Origin: Mycobacterium syngnathidarum
Lineage (GTDB): Bacteria; Actinomycetota; Actinomycetes; Mycobacteriales; Mycobacteriaceae
NCBI RefSeq assembly: GCF_001942625.1
Contig: NZ_MLCL01000084.1
Location: 1-64,000, forward strand
Direction of reading: 5' to 3'
Length of the DNA stretch: 64,000 nt
In this document: one piece after another, positions 1-8,835 of the stretch
How positions within the stretch are numbered: position 1 is the stretch's first letter
How the letters are laid out: every line of letters starts with the position of its first letter
Position numbers and translations under genes: made by a program
The notes under the pieces: model-generated
What the model was told of the DNA's origin: nothing
The model's database searches: none
Seen by the model: only the letters and a program-made list of their open reading frames with translations

Positions 1-260
1 TGGAAGTGCCTTTCTTGTGCTGGTCGGATTGTTGCGTAGAGAACACCAATCTTTCCAGCTCAGAGGGCACTTTCCTCATTCCGACACCCCAACAACCAGC
101 CCATTCATCGGTGGATCAAGGCTAAGGACGGTATGAACGCCCGCTCAGATTGGCTCGGTGGCACCCCAGTGCGGACCCTTGAAAACCCGTAGTCCACGGT
201 GCGTGCAGCCGTCCCCGGATCGATCTGCACCGCGGCCGCACCGACCGTTAAGGTCAGCGC
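1..260. other. Region upstream of upp; no confident gene
   Basis: I see no gene I can defend here. Positions 2-11 (GGAAGTGCC) and 66-77 (GGGCACTTTCC) form an imperfect inverted repeat, and an open frame runs through about 100-192. This could be the edge of an insertion sequence or another repeat cut by the window boundary, but that is a guess. The last bases carry the upp promoter: TAAGGT at 249-254, six bases before the upp ATG. Confidence 0.4.
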
Positions 261-884
261 ATGGATGTACGCGTCGTCGACCACCCCTTGGCCGCCGCAC
301 GGCTGACCACTCTGCGCGATGAGCGAACCGACAACGCCGGGTTTCGTTCCGCACTGCGCGACCTCACCCTGATGCTGGTGTACGAGGCCACCCGGGACGC
401 GACGTCCGAACAGATCCCGGTACGCACGCCCGTCACCGACACCACAGGTTCGCGATTGGCCAACCCGCCGTTGCTGGTACCCGTATTACGGGCCGGGCTG
501 GGGATGGTCGACCAAGCCCATGCGCTCATCCCCGAGGCGCAGGTGGGGTTCGTCGGGATGGCGCGCGACGAGACGACGCATCAGCCGACTCCGTATCTGG
601 CGTCGTTGCCCGACGACCTGAGCACACGGTCGGTGTTCATCCTCGACCCCATGTTGGCCACCGGCGGGTCGATGGCCTACACCATCGACTTGTTGAAGGA
701 ACGCAACGCGGTCGACATCACCGCGGTCTGTGTGGTGTGTGCGCCGCAGGGAATCGCCGCGATCGAGGAGGTCGCCCCCGATATGCGGCTGGTCACCGCG
801 ACCATCGACGAGGGGCTCAACGACATCGCCTACATCGTCCCGGGCCTCGGGGACGCCGGGGACCGTCAGTTCGGCCCGCGCTGA
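261..884 (+). CDS. upp: Uracil phosphoribosyltransferase
   Basis: Cytoplasmic pyrimidine-salvage enzyme joining uracil and PRPP to give UMP. The 207-residue product has family length. It carries the PRPP-binding loop DPMLATGGS at residues 129-137 and the conserved [11 protein letters not shown] stretch near residue 73-82. The ATG follows TAAGGT by six bases with no Shine-Dalgarno, so transcription is probably leaderless. It converges on pmmB with only four bases between the stop codons, the same pairing as M. tuberculosis Rv3309c/Rv3308. Confidence 0.95.
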   Translation: MDVRVVDHPLAAARLTTLRDERTDNAGFRSALRDLTLMLVYEATRDATSEQIPVRTPVTDTTGSRLANPPLLVPVLRAGLGMVDQAHALIPEAQVGFVGMARDETTHQPTPYLASLPDDLSTRSVFILDPMLATGGSMAYTIDLLKERNAVDITAVCVVCAPQGIAAIEEVAPDMRLVTATIDEGLNDIAYIVPGLGDAGDRQFGPR

Positions 885-888
885 GGTA

Positions 889-2505
889 TCACCAGCGCAC
901 CGCGGCGTCGGATAGGTCCTGGCTGAGCTTCTGGGCGTGGGCCCGCGCGGTGTCCAAGTCGTCGGTCGGCGTGCAGCGAACTTCGGTGTAGGACTTCAGT
1001 TTCGGTTCGGTGCCCGACGGGCGCACCACCACCCGGATGGAGGTGCCGGCATCGCTACCGGTGAAGATGAGGGCGTCGGTGTGCTGTTGCCCGTTCCGCT
1101 TCAGCAGGTCCTCCACAGTGATGGCGATGCCGGCCAGCTCGGTCGGCGGGGATTCGCGCAACCGGGTCATGGCGGTAGCAGCATCATCGACATGGCGGCT
1201 GACGGCTCCCGTCACGTGCACGCCGTGAACCTTGGCCAGACCGTCAAGGGCATCGAGGATGGTGCGTTCCTGATCACGCAGTGCAGCCACCAGGTCGGCC
1301 ACCAGGATCGCAGCGCTGATCCCATCCTTGTCGGGTACCGAGGCCGGGTCGACGCAATGGCCGATCGCTTCCTCGTAGGCATAGACCAGGGTGTTGCCGG
1401 GAGTCTGGGCGCGGGCCAACCACTTGAACCCCGTGAGGGTTTCGGCGTGCTGGGCGCCGTGCGCCGCCGCGATCGATGCCAGCATCCGCGACGAGACGAC
1501 GGTACTGGCCACCAATGCAGCTTCGCTGACCGGACCCGGTTCGAGCTGAGACAGGATGTAATCGCCCAGCAGCCAGCCTGTTTCGTCGCCGGTGAGCATG
1601 CGCCAGCCGTCGGGTCCGGGCACCCCGACGGCGCAGCGATCGGCATCCGGATCGAGGGCGATCGCAATCTCGGCGTCGATGTCGTCGGCCAGGGCGAGGA
1701 GTGCGTCGACGGCGCCAGGCTCCTCGGGATTGGGGAAGTTGACGGTGGGGAAGTCCGGATCCGGGTTGAACTGTTCCTCGACCACGTGCACGTCCTCGAA
1801 CCCGGCCAGGGCCAGGGCATCGAGGGCGTACTCTCCGCCGACGCCATGTAGCGGAGTCAGGGCGATCCGCACCGAACCGGTGGTGCGGCGCACCCGAGCG
1901 GCGCGTTCCAGGTAGCCGTAGACCTGGCGAAGTCCGCCGGTTTCCACTGCAGCCCTGGGGATTTCGTCGGCATGGGGGGCACGGGCCAACGCAGCCTCGA
2001 TCTCGCGGTCGGCAGGGGAGATGATCTGCATCCCGCCGTCGAGAAAGACCTTGTATCCGTTGTCCGTGGGCGGATTGTGCGATGCGGTGATCTGCACTCC
2101 GGCCACAGCAGGCAGGTGCCGGACGGTATAGGCGACCACCGGTGTCGGCACGGAAGCCATCATGAGAAGGACCTGAAAACCCTCGGCGGTAAGGACTTCG
2201 GCAGCCGTCAGCGCGAACTCGTCGGAGCGGTGCCGAGCGTCGCGGCCCACCACCACATGTGAGCCGCCCAGACCTCTGTCCTTGAGCATCTGCGCCAGCG
2301 CCCAGGTGGTGCGGGTGACGACCGCCAGGTTCATCCCGTCCGGCCCGCCCCGCAGTGGGCCCCGCAACCCGGCGGTGCCGAAGGTCAGCGGACGGCTGAA
2401 TCGTCGATCGAGCTCATCGGGACTGCAGGCGGACAGTTCGGCCGCGGTCTGCGGGTCGGGGTCGTGTGCGATCCAATCTGCGGCGGCGGTCGCGACGGAG
2501 GTCAT
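889..2505 (-). CDS. pmmB: Phosphomannomutase/phosphoglucomutase family protein
   Basis: Alpha-D-phosphohexomutase, about 538 residues, that moves phosphate between the 1 and 6 positions of a hexose. The phosphoserine loop TASHNPPTDNGYK lies at residues 140-152, the metal-binding DPDADR follows in domain 2, and the C-terminal phosphate-binding RPSGTEPKLK is intact, so all catalytic parts are present. Substrate choice (mannose, glucose or pentose phosphate) cannot be read from sequence; placement beside upp and deoD fits a nucleoside/pentose-phosphate salvage role, as for Rv3308. It starts with ATG and converges on upp. Confidence 0.9.
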   Translation of the reverse strand: MTSVATAAADWIAHDPDPQTAAELSACSPDELDRRFSRPLTFGTAGLRGPLRGGPDGMNLAVVTRTTWALAQMLKDRGLGGSHVVVGRDARHRSDEFALTAAEVLTAEGFQVLLMMASVPTPVVAYTVRHLPAVAGVQITASHNPPTDNGYKVFLDGGMQIISPADREIEAALARAPHADEIPRAAVETGGLRQVYGYLERAARVRRTTGSVRIALTPLHGVGGEYALDALALAGFEDVHVVEEQFNPDPDFPTVNFPNPEEPGAVDALLALADDIDAEIAIALDPDADRCAVGVPGPDGWRMLTGDETGWLLGDYILSQLEPGPVSEAALVASTVVSSRMLASIAAAHGAQHAETLTGFKWLARAQTPGNTLVYAYEEAIGHCVDPASVPDKDGISAAILVADLVAALRDQERTILDALDGLAKVHGVHVTGAVSRHVDDAATAMTRLRESPPTELAGIAITVEDLLKRNGQQHTDALIFTGSDAGTSIRVVVRPSGTEPKLKSYTEVRCTPTDDLDTARAHAQKLSQDLSDAAVRW

Positions 2506-2557
2506 GACCCAAGTGTGCCCGCAGCGGCGTCCGAGTACGCAAACTTGCGCAGGTCTG

Positions 2558-3322
2558 TCAGATTTTCCCCGATGAGCCGGTGGCCGGGCTCAGGCGGTAG
2601 ATGATCGGCTGGGCCGCGACGCCATTGGCTTTGAAGTTGGCCAGCACAAATGACCGGAAGGTGCGCCGAAACAGCAGGCTGGGAAGAAACGCGCGCAAAG
2701 TCGGCCAACTCGCGTGGTTGACGATGCTGTAATCGGTCGGTTCGCCGGGCCGCGGCGCAAGCAAGGTCGAGTCCGGCAGCGCGGTGTGGCGCTGAAACCA
2801 TCCGGCGGTGTATTCCCATGTGGCATAGACCGTTTCCGCGGAGGCGCAGTGAAAGTAGTTGAAGAGGAACCATCGGTCGCTGGTGTGGTCGACATCGGCG
2901 ATCCGGGCCGGGTTCTCGGCGGCCAGTTGGTAGGAATGTCGTGCACTCTGGCCGATCTTGGTGACCATCGCGCGCCAGAGGCTGTCGGCTCGCACGGCGG
3001 CGATGGCGTCGACTCCGGTGGTGCGGATCAGGACGACGACGTCGTAACGCGCGGGTCGCACACCCGCGCGGGCGAGCAGTGCCGAGCCTTCACCGGGTGG
3101 GCGCAGCGCCGCGTCGAACACCACGGCCTCGACGACGTCGTCGCGGTGGGCCAGCTTCACCGCCATTTCGGTGAGACGGCCGGTCAGCCGGCGGCGGGCG
3201 CGCGAGGGCAGGGGAAGAGGCCCGCACCAGCGGCCGACCTCGGCCGCCAGCACCAGGAAGCCGTTGCCGGTGGGCTCGGTGAGCTGGACCGGTACCGCGA
3301 GTTCATCGTTGACGAGTTTCAT
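2558..3322 (-). CDS. Conserved hypothetical protein
   Basis: A 254-residue protein I cannot assign to a family. It has no signal peptide or obvious membrane segment. The central part is rich in Trp, Phe and Tyr around WFLFNYFHC and TWEYTAGWF, suggesting a hydrophobic ligand pocket. The ATG is preceded by AGGAG at good spacing. It lies 15 nt downstream of the flavin monooxygenase on the same strand and is almost certainly co-transcribed, so it may act on the same compound or accompany that oxidation. Confidence 0.75.
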   Translation of the reverse strand: MKLVNDELAVPVQLTEPTGNGFLVLAAEVGRWCGPLPLPSRARRRLTGRLTEMAVKLAHRDDVVEAVVFDAALRPPGEGSALLARAGVRPARYDVVVLIRTTGVDAIAAVRADSLWRAMVTKIGQSARHSYQLAAENPARIADVDHTSDRWFLFNYFHCASAETVYATWEYTAGWFQRHTALPDSTLLAPRPGEPTDYSIVNHASWPTLRAFLPSLLFRRTFRSFVLANFKANGVAAQPIIYRLSPATGSSGKI

Positions 3323-3337
3323 GAGTGTCTCCTCTAC

Positions 3338-4486
3338 TCAGCGTCGGTTCAGGCCGGACAAACGCCAGGCCAGCGCCCGGCGAACAGCGGGAAGCTTGCC
3401 GGCCATCCGCATGACTCGATTGCGGATGGGTCGGCGGCGGGCAGATGCGGTGGCGAGTTCGGTGAGCCGGCTGGTCATCGCGACCACGCTGCCCGCGGTG
3501 CGGCGCCGAGCGGCGGCGCAGGCGTCGAGCAGCGCCTCATCGGCCCCGGCATCCAGCACCTGCGAGAGCTGTTCAGCAAGGACGACCGCATCCTCGATCC
3601 CGAGGTTCATGCCCTGTCCGCCTGCGGGGGAGTGCACGTGGGCGGCGTCGCCCGCCAGCAGGACGCGCTCGTCGCGGAACTCGTCAGCGATCCGGTGATG
3701 CACGCGGAAGCGTGACCCCCACACGACGTCCTCGACCACGGCGGGCCGTGTCTGCGGACCGCGCTCGTCGAGCAGCGATTGCACGAACGCGACGTCGGGA
3801 TTGTGCGGTGCTTCATCGACCGTCGCGACGATGCGATACATCCCGTCGGGCAGTGGAGCGACGACGACCAGGCCGGCCGGCGAGAAGTACAGGATGACCT
3901 CGTTGGCCGGGACGCCGCCGGACAGGTGCACGTCGGCCAGCACGAACGACTCGGCGTAGGTGCCACCGGTGAACGCGATGCCGGTCTGGTCGCGGACCGT
4001 GCTGTGCATGCCGTCGGCACCGATCAGATACCTGGCCCGGATCCGCGAGCCGTCGGTGAAGGTCGCGACCGCGTAGTCGGCGGACTGCCGGATCTCGGTG
4101 ACCGCGGCGGGCCGGACGACCTTGCCGCCCAGCGCCTCCAGCCGGTTGAGCAGGAACGTCTCGGTGTCGGCCTGCGAAATCATCAACGTGTAGGGGTAGC
4201 GGGTCGGCAGCTCGCTGAAGGGGACCGCGATCAGGAGGTCGTCGCGGTCGCGGATCGTGAAGGTCGGGGTGTGCACGCCGCGTGACACGAGGGCGTCGAC
4301 CACGCCGTAGGGCTCCAGCAATTCCAGGGTGTGGGGATGGACGACGGCGGCCCGCGAGGTGTTGGCGCCCTCGGCTTGGCGATCCACCACCGTCACGTCG
4401 TGGCCGTGCTGGACGAGCACGATGGCGGCGGTCAGGCCGACGGGTCCGGCTCCGACGATGAGGACGTCGGTGGTGGTCGTTTGCAT
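3338..4486 (-). CDS. FAD-dependent aromatic-type monooxygenase
   Basis: Class A flavoprotein hydroxylase of the PheA/TfdB/UbiH group, 382 residues. The Rossmann FAD motif GAGPVGLTAA lies near the N-terminus, the DG motif IGADGMHSTVRD in the middle, and the second FAD motif GDAAHVHSPAGGQGMN towards the end. A longer frame extends to 4612, but the ATG at 4486 is preferred because AGGAG sits six bases before it and the extra residues match nothing. The gene is divergent from a TetR regulator across an operator-rich gap, so it is probably induced by its substrate. Substrate unknown. Confidence 0.85.
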   Translation of the reverse strand: MQTTTTDVLIVGAGPVGLTAAIVLVQHGHDVTVVDRQAEGANTSRAAVVHPHTLELLEPYGVVDALVSRGVHTPTFTIRDRDDLLIAVPFSELPTRYPYTLMISQADTETFLLNRLEALGGKVVRPAAVTEIRQSADYAVATFTDGSRIRARYLIGADGMHSTVRDQTGIAFTGGTYAESFVLADVHLSGGVPANEVILYFSPAGLVVVAPLPDGMYRIVATVDEAPHNPDVAFVQSLLDERGPQTRPAVVEDVVWGSRFRVHHRIADEFRDERVLLAGDAAHVHSPAGGQGMNLGIEDAVVLAEQLSQVLDAGADEALLDACAAARRRTAGSVVAMTSRLTELATASARRRPIRNRVMRMAGKLPAVRRALAWRLSGLNRR

Positions 4487-4501
4487 CTTCGACTCCTTTG
4501 T

Positions 4502-4585
4502 CAACAACCGTTGGTCAACAACTGTTGACTTCAACCTAGGCGTGGTGCGCAGCGATGTCAACGGTTGTTGGCCTACACTTGTTGG
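4502..4585. promoter_or_regulatory. TetR operator cluster between monooxygenase and tetR
   Basis: CAACAACCGTTG at 4502-4513 and its exact reverse complement CAACGGTTGTTG at 4559-4570 flank a perfect 7-2-7 palindrome, GTCAACA-AC-TGTTGAC, at 4514-4529. A further half-site (TTGTTGG) lies at 4579-4585. TACACT at 4574-4579 is a good -10 for tetR, placing the transcript start on the ATG at 4587. Repeated CAACA/TGTTG half-sites on both promoters suggest one repressor silencing both genes. Confidence 0.75.
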
Positions 4586-4586
4586 C

Positions 4587-5132
4587 ATGCGACGACCGGC
4601 AGCTGAGACCAAGTCCGTGATCCTGGCCGCGGCACGTGAGCGCTTCGCTGCCGACGGCTATGAACGCGCCACCATCCGGGCGATCGCCGCAGATGCCGGG
4701 ATCGACCCGTCGATGGTGATGCGCTACTACGGCAACAAGGAGCGACTGTTCGCCGCCGCTGCCGAATTCGATCTGGAACTACCCGATCTGACCCAGGTCC
4801 CGCGCGAGCAGATCGGTGCCGCGCTGGCCACACACTTTCTCGATCGCTGGGAACGCGACGAAGCGCTGTTGATCCTGTTGCGGGCTGGCGTGACCAACGA
4901 GGCGGTCGCCGAGCGGATGCGGACGATCTTCGCCGCGCAACTCGCTCCCGTCATCGCCGAAACCACGGGCAACGCTCCCGACACCCCGGTGCGGGCCAGC
5001 CTCGCGGCATCACAGGTGCTCGGGATGGCGTTGTGCCGCTACGTACTGGAATTCCCGCCGTTGGTCGGCATGCCGCGTCACGAGGTCGTCGACTGGATCG
5101 GGCCCACCCTGCAGCGGTATCTCGTCGGTTAG
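4587..5132 (+). CDS. TetR-family transcriptional regulator
   Basis: A 181-residue repressor with the TetR helix-turn-helix near residues 20-50 ([21 protein letters not shown], then [13 protein letters not shown]) and a ligand-binding C-terminal domain. The frame stays open upstream to 4329, but the ATG at 4587 gives the standard TetR N-terminus and lies eight bases after TACACT, consistent with a leaderless message. Divergence from the flavin monooxygenase and the palindromes between them imply autorepression and control of that gene. Its stop overlaps that of the convergent deoD by a few bases. Confidence 0.88.
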   Translation: MRRPAAETKSVILAAARERFAADGYERATIRAIAADAGIDPSMVMRYYGNKERLFAAAAEFDLELPDLTQVPREQIGAALATHFLDRWERDEALLILLRAGVTNEAVAERMRTIFAAQLAPVIAETTGNAPDTPVRASLAASQVLGMALCRYVLEFPPLVGMPRHEVVDWIGPTLQRYLVG

Positions 5133-5935
5133 ATCTGTCTGATCACCGAAGCCAGCAGGGAACCCATCCGGGTTGCGGACTGACGCCCGGCCTCGAGCAC
5201 CTCGATGTGGCTGAGCGGCTCGCCCGTCATCCCCGCGGCCAGGTTCGTCACCATCGACATGCCCAGCACCTGTAGGCCGGCGGCCCGGGCAGCGATCGTT
5301 TCGTGCACCGTCGACATACCGACCAGATCGGCTCCCAGGGTGCGCAGCATCCGGATCTCTGCCGGGGTCTCGTAGTGCGGGCCCGGCAGCCCGGCGTAGA
5401 CCCCCTCGGTCAGCGTCGGCTCGATCTGCCGGGCCAGTGCCCGTAGCCGGGGTGAGTACGCATCGACCAGGTCGACGAATTGTGCCCCGACCAGCGGGGA
5501 CCTTGCGGTGAGGTTGAGGTGGTCGCTGATCAGGACCGGCTGGCCCACCTGGTACTCGGCCCGCAGGCCGCCGGCCGCGTTGGTCAGCACCACCGTCGAA
5601 ACGCCGGTGGCCGCCGCGGTCCGCACCGGATGCACCACATGCTGCAGGTCGTGTCCCTCATAGGCGTGGATGCGCCCGGCCAGGACCAGCACGCGATGAT
5701 CGCCGACCTGAATCGAGTGCACCTGGCCGCCATGCCCCTGCGCACTCGGTGGGGTGAAGCCCGGCAGATCGGCCATCGGCACGGTGGCCACCGGATCGCC
5801 GAGCGCGGCAACGGCGGGTGCCCAGCCCGAGCCGAGCACGACCGCGACGTCATGGCGCTCGACGCCGGTGCGTTCCGCGATGGCTTCTGCGCACGCGAGG
5901 AGCGGATCAGGCACAGCTGCCTGGAGATCGGTCAC
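5129..5935 (-). CDS. deoD: Purine nucleoside phosphorylase
   Basis: Trimeric-type purine nucleoside phosphorylase, 268 residues. It splits purine nucleosides with phosphate into base and ribose-1-phosphate. The phosphate-binding VVLGSGW appears near residue 33, the TNAAGGL motif in the middle, and [11 protein letters not shown] near the purine site. The start is GTG. It sits with upp and pmmB in a nucleotide-salvage neighbourhood equivalent to Rv3307. Confidence 0.92.
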   Translation of the reverse strand: MTDLQAAVPDPLLACAEAIAERTGVERHDVAVVLGSGWAPAVAALGDPVATVPMADLPGFTPPSAQGHGGQVHSIQVGDHRVLVLAGRIHAYEGHDLQHVVHPVRTAAATGVSTVVLTNAAGGLRAEYQVGQPVLISDHLNLTARSPLVGAQFVDLVDAYSPRLRALARQIEPTLTEGVYAGLPGPHYETPAEIRMLRTLGADLVGMSTVHETIAARAAGLQVLGMSMVTNLAAGMTGEPLSHIEVLEAGRQSATRMGSLLASVIRQI

Positions 5936-5982
5936 GATAGGCGAGCTTAACGGCCGTGAACACGCAGTGAGATACTGCGAGG

Positions 5983-7167
5983 ATGTCGTCTGCCACCGCC
6001 TCGCTGAGCGTCGAGGACGCCATCAACCGGCGTCGTGGCGACCTCATCGAGCTCTCGCATTCGATCCACGCCGAGCCGGAATTGGCCTTCGCCGAGCATC
6101 GCAGCTGTGCCAAGACGCAAGCGCTGGCAGCGGAGTACGGATTCGAGATCACCGAGCGTGCCGGTGGGCTGGATACCGCGTTCCGTGCGTCCTACGGCAG
6201 CGGCCCACTGGTCGTCGGGATCTGCGCCGAGTACGACGCGCTGCCCGAGATCGGGCACGCCTGCGGCCACAACATCATCGCGGCGTCGGCCGTCGGCACT
6301 GCCCTGGCCCTGGCCGAGGTGGCCGACGAGCTCGGCCTGACGGTGGTGCTGGTGGGAACGCCGGCCGAGGAACTCGGCGGCGGAAAGGTGTTGCTGCTCA
6401 ACGCCGGCGTGTTCGACGACATCGCCGCAACCGTGATGCTGCATCCCGGGCCGGTCGACATCGCCGCGGCCCGCTCGTTGGCCCTGTCCGAGGTGACGGT
6501 CGACTACACCGGTCGGGAGTCGCACGCCGCGGTGGCGCCGTATCTGGGCGTCAACGCCGGCGACGCGGTCACCGTCGCTCAGGTGGCGATCGGCCTGTTG
6601 CGTCAGCAGCTCATGCCGGGGCAGATGGTGCACGGCATCGTCACTCACGGCGGGCAGGCCACCAACGTCATCCCCGGCCGGGCCGAGATGCGGTACACCA
6701 TGCGGGCCACCGACATGTCCGCGCTGCGTGAGCTGGAAGACCGGATGGCAGGATGCTTTTCGGCCGGAGCGCTGGCGACCGGCTGCGAGCATCAGGTCAG
6801 CGAGATCGCACCGGCCTATGCCGAACTGGCGCCCGACCCGTGGCTTTCGGAGACTGTCCGCGCCGAGATGGTGCGCCTGGGCCGTAGTCCGTTGCCGGAA
6901 AACGTGGAGGCGAGCGTGCCGCTGGGCAGTACCGACATGGGAAACATCAGCCAGGTGATGCCCGGCATTCACCCGGTGATCGGTATCGACTCGGGCGGCG
7001 CCGCGATCCACCAGCCGGCGTTCACCGCGGCGGCCGCCGGGCCGAGTGCCGACCGGGCCGTGGTCGAGGGAGCAATCATGTTGGCCCGCACCGTCGTTGC
7101 GCTGGCTGAAACGCCCGCCGAGCGGAGCCGGGTACTGCAGGCGCAGGAAAGGAGGCGGGCTTCGTGA
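5983..7167 (+). CDS. amiB1: M20-family amidohydrolase (AmiB1-like)
   Basis: M20 metallopeptidase of the aminoacylase/AbgB branch, 394 residues. The metal-ligand run EIGHACGHN (about residues 87-95) and the Glu of [11 protein letters not shown] are present, followed by the lid domain and a conserved C-terminal GNISQVMPG. It likely hydrolyses an amide of an amino acid or peptide conjugate. GATACT six bases before the ATG is a plausible -10 for a leaderless start. It is translationally coupled to amiA1 through a GTGA overlap, as in Rv3306c/Rv3305c. Confidence 0.88.
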   Translation: MSSATASLSVEDAINRRRGDLIELSHSIHAEPELAFAEHRSCAKTQALAAEYGFEITERAGGLDTAFRASYGSGPLVVGICAEYDALPEIGHACGHNIIAASAVGTALALAEVADELGLTVVLVGTPAEELGGGKVLLLNAGVFDDIAATVMLHPGPVDIAAARSLALSEVTVDYTGRESHAAVAPYLGVNAGDAVTVAQVAIGLLRQQLMPGQMVHGIVTHGGQATNVIPGRAEMRYTMRATDMSALRELEDRMAGCFSAGALATGCEHQVSEIAPAYAELAPDPWLSETVRAEMVRLGRSPLPENVEASVPLGSTDMGNISQVMPGIHPVIGIDSGGAAIHQPAFTAAAAGPSADRAVVEGAIMLARTVVALAETPAERSRVLQAQERRRAS

Positions 7168-8330
7168 GTGTGTTGCAGCACGCCGCTGCGCGCTGGCTGT
7201 CGGCGAACTACGACGAGATGGTGTCGTGGCGCCGGCATCTGCACGCTCATCCGGAACTGGGCCGTCAAGAGTTCGCCACCACCGAGTTCGTCGCCCGGCA
7301 CCTCGCCGAGGCCGGGCTCAACCCCAAGGTGCTGCCCGGTGGCACCGGCCTGACGTGTGACTTCGGACCCGAAGACGGTCCGCGGATCGCGCTGCGGGCG
7401 GATATGGACGCCTTGCCGATGGCTGACCGGACCGGCGCGTCCTATGCGTCGACGGTGCCCAACGTCGCGCACGCCTGCGGCCACGATGCTCACACCGCGG
7501 TGTTGTTGGGCACGGCCATGGCCTTGTCGTCGGTGCCGGAGTTGCCGGTCGGCGTGCGACTGCTGTTCCAGGCGGCAGAGGAGCTCATGCCCGGCGGTGC
7601 GATCGATGCCATCAACGCCGGTGTGCTCAACGGCGTGAGCCGGATCTTCGCCCTGCACTGCGATCCGCGCCTGGCCGTCGGACGGGTGGCCACGAAGCCC
7701 GGACCGATCACCTCGGCAGCCGATTCCATCGAGATCACCCTGCACTCGCCGGGCGGGCACACTTCCCGGCCGCACCTGACCGGCGACCTCGTTTACGGAC
7801 TCGGCGCGCTGATCACCGGGCTACCCGGCGTGCTGTCTCGTCGCATCGACCCGCGCCACGACACCGTGATGGTGTGGGGTGCGGTCAACGCCGGCGTGGC
7901 CGCCAATGCCATCCCGCAGATCGGCACGCTTGCCGGGACGATCCGCACCGCGAGCCGCGACACCTGGCTGACTCTGGAATCCATTGTGGAAGAGACGGTT
8001 ACAGCGATATTGGCGCCGCTCAACATCGAACACAGCCTCAACTACCGGCGCGGGGTGCCGCCGGTGGTCAACGAAGAGGTCTCCACCCGCATCCTCACCC
8101 ACGCCATCGAGGCGATCGGCCCTGATGTGCTCGCCGACACCCACCAGTCCGGCGGCGGCGAGGATTTCTCCTGGTATCTGGAAGACGTACCAGGGGCCAT
8201 GGGCCGGCTAGGGGTATGGAGCGGGCAGGGGCCGCAGCTGGACCTGCATCAGCCCACGTTCGACATCGACGAACGCGCGCTGGGTGTCGGTGTGCGCACG
8301 ATGGTCAACATCGTCGCCGCCGCTGGCTAG
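7164..8330 (+). CDS. amiA1: M20-family amidohydrolase (AmiA1-like)
   Basis: Second M20 hydrolase, 388 residues, closest to the hippurate hydrolase/N-acyl-amino-acid deacylase group. The metal site is ADMDALPM followed by HACGHDAHTA, and the catalytic Glu lies in FQAAEELMPGG. GTG start inside a four-base overlap with the amiB1 stop, so the two are translated in tandem. A single duplication probably produced the pair, since both have the same architecture, but the acyl or peptide substrates are unknown. Confidence 0.9.
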   Translation: MSVLQHAAARWLSANYDEMVSWRRHLHAHPELGRQEFATTEFVARHLAEAGLNPKVLPGGTGLTCDFGPEDGPRIALRADMDALPMADRTGASYASTVPNVAHACGHDAHTAVLLGTAMALSSVPELPVGVRLLFQAAEELMPGGAIDAINAGVLNGVSRIFALHCDPRLAVGRVATKPGPITSAADSIEITLHSPGGHTSRPHLTGDLVYGLGALITGLPGVLSRRIDPRHDTVMVWGAVNAGVAANAIPQIGTLAGTIRTASRDTWLTLESIVEETVTAILAPLNIEHSLNYRRGVPPVVNEEVSTRILTHAIEAIGPDVLADTHQSGGGEDFSWYLEDVPGAMGRLGVWSGQGPQLDLHQPTFDIDERALGVGVRTMVNIVAAAG

Positions 8331-8794
8331 GGGCCGATGTTGCGGGCGGGGCGGGTGCGCAGATCGTGCACGTACTCGTCCGGGGCTCCGGCGATCTCCG
8401 CGGCATCGGCCATCACCCCGAGATAGCGGGCCGAGGGCAGGCCACCCTCCCACGCGTCGACGACGTACAGCCAGGCCAGCACCGGGTCGGTGGTGGTGTC
8501 CGACGACAACCGGTCCACCCGGCAGCGGATCTTTTTGTGGAAGCCGAGCTCGGAACCTTCCCACCGGTCCAGCGAGTGCTCATCGGCCGGTGTCATGTCG
8601 TAGAGCACGACGAACACCTTGGACAGCGGGTCCTCGACGACTGTCGCGAGCGCGCCTTCCCAGCCGATGTCCTCCCCGCCGAACGTCAGCCGCCAGCCAT
8701 GCAACCACCCGGTGCCCGCCATCGGCGAGTGCGGAGCCCGTTGCTGCATTTGCTCCGGGTGCATATTCGATCCATACGCGGCATAGAGCGGCAC
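8327..8794 (-). CDS. Gamma-glutamylcyclotransferase-like protein
   Basis: A 155-residue GGCT-fold protein, equivalent to Rv3304. The diagnostic N-terminal YGSNM loop is at residues 7-11, with the conserved DRWEGSELGFHKK region in the middle. The family cyclises gamma-glutamyl dipeptides or acts on related amines, but the mycobacterial substrate is not known. The start is GTG. It overlaps the convergent amiA1 stop by four bases and is divergent from lpdA across 41 nt. Confidence 0.85.
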   Translation of the reverse strand: MPLYAAYGSNMHPEQMQQRAPHSPMAGTGWLHGWRLTFGGEDIGWEGALATVVEDPLSKVFVVLYDMTPADEHSLDRWEGSELGFHKKIRCRVDRLSSDTTTDPVLAWLYVVDAWEGGLPSARYLGVMADAAEIAGAPDEYVHDLRTRPARNIGP

Positions 8795-8835
8795 GGTAAG
8801 ACAGCTTAATCGGCGAAGTTGGTTAGGTTGGTTCC

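Noticed and set aside
2..79. Possible terminal inverted repeat of an insertion sequence at the window edge
   Set aside because: Match is short and imperfect and no transposase remnant can be recognised.
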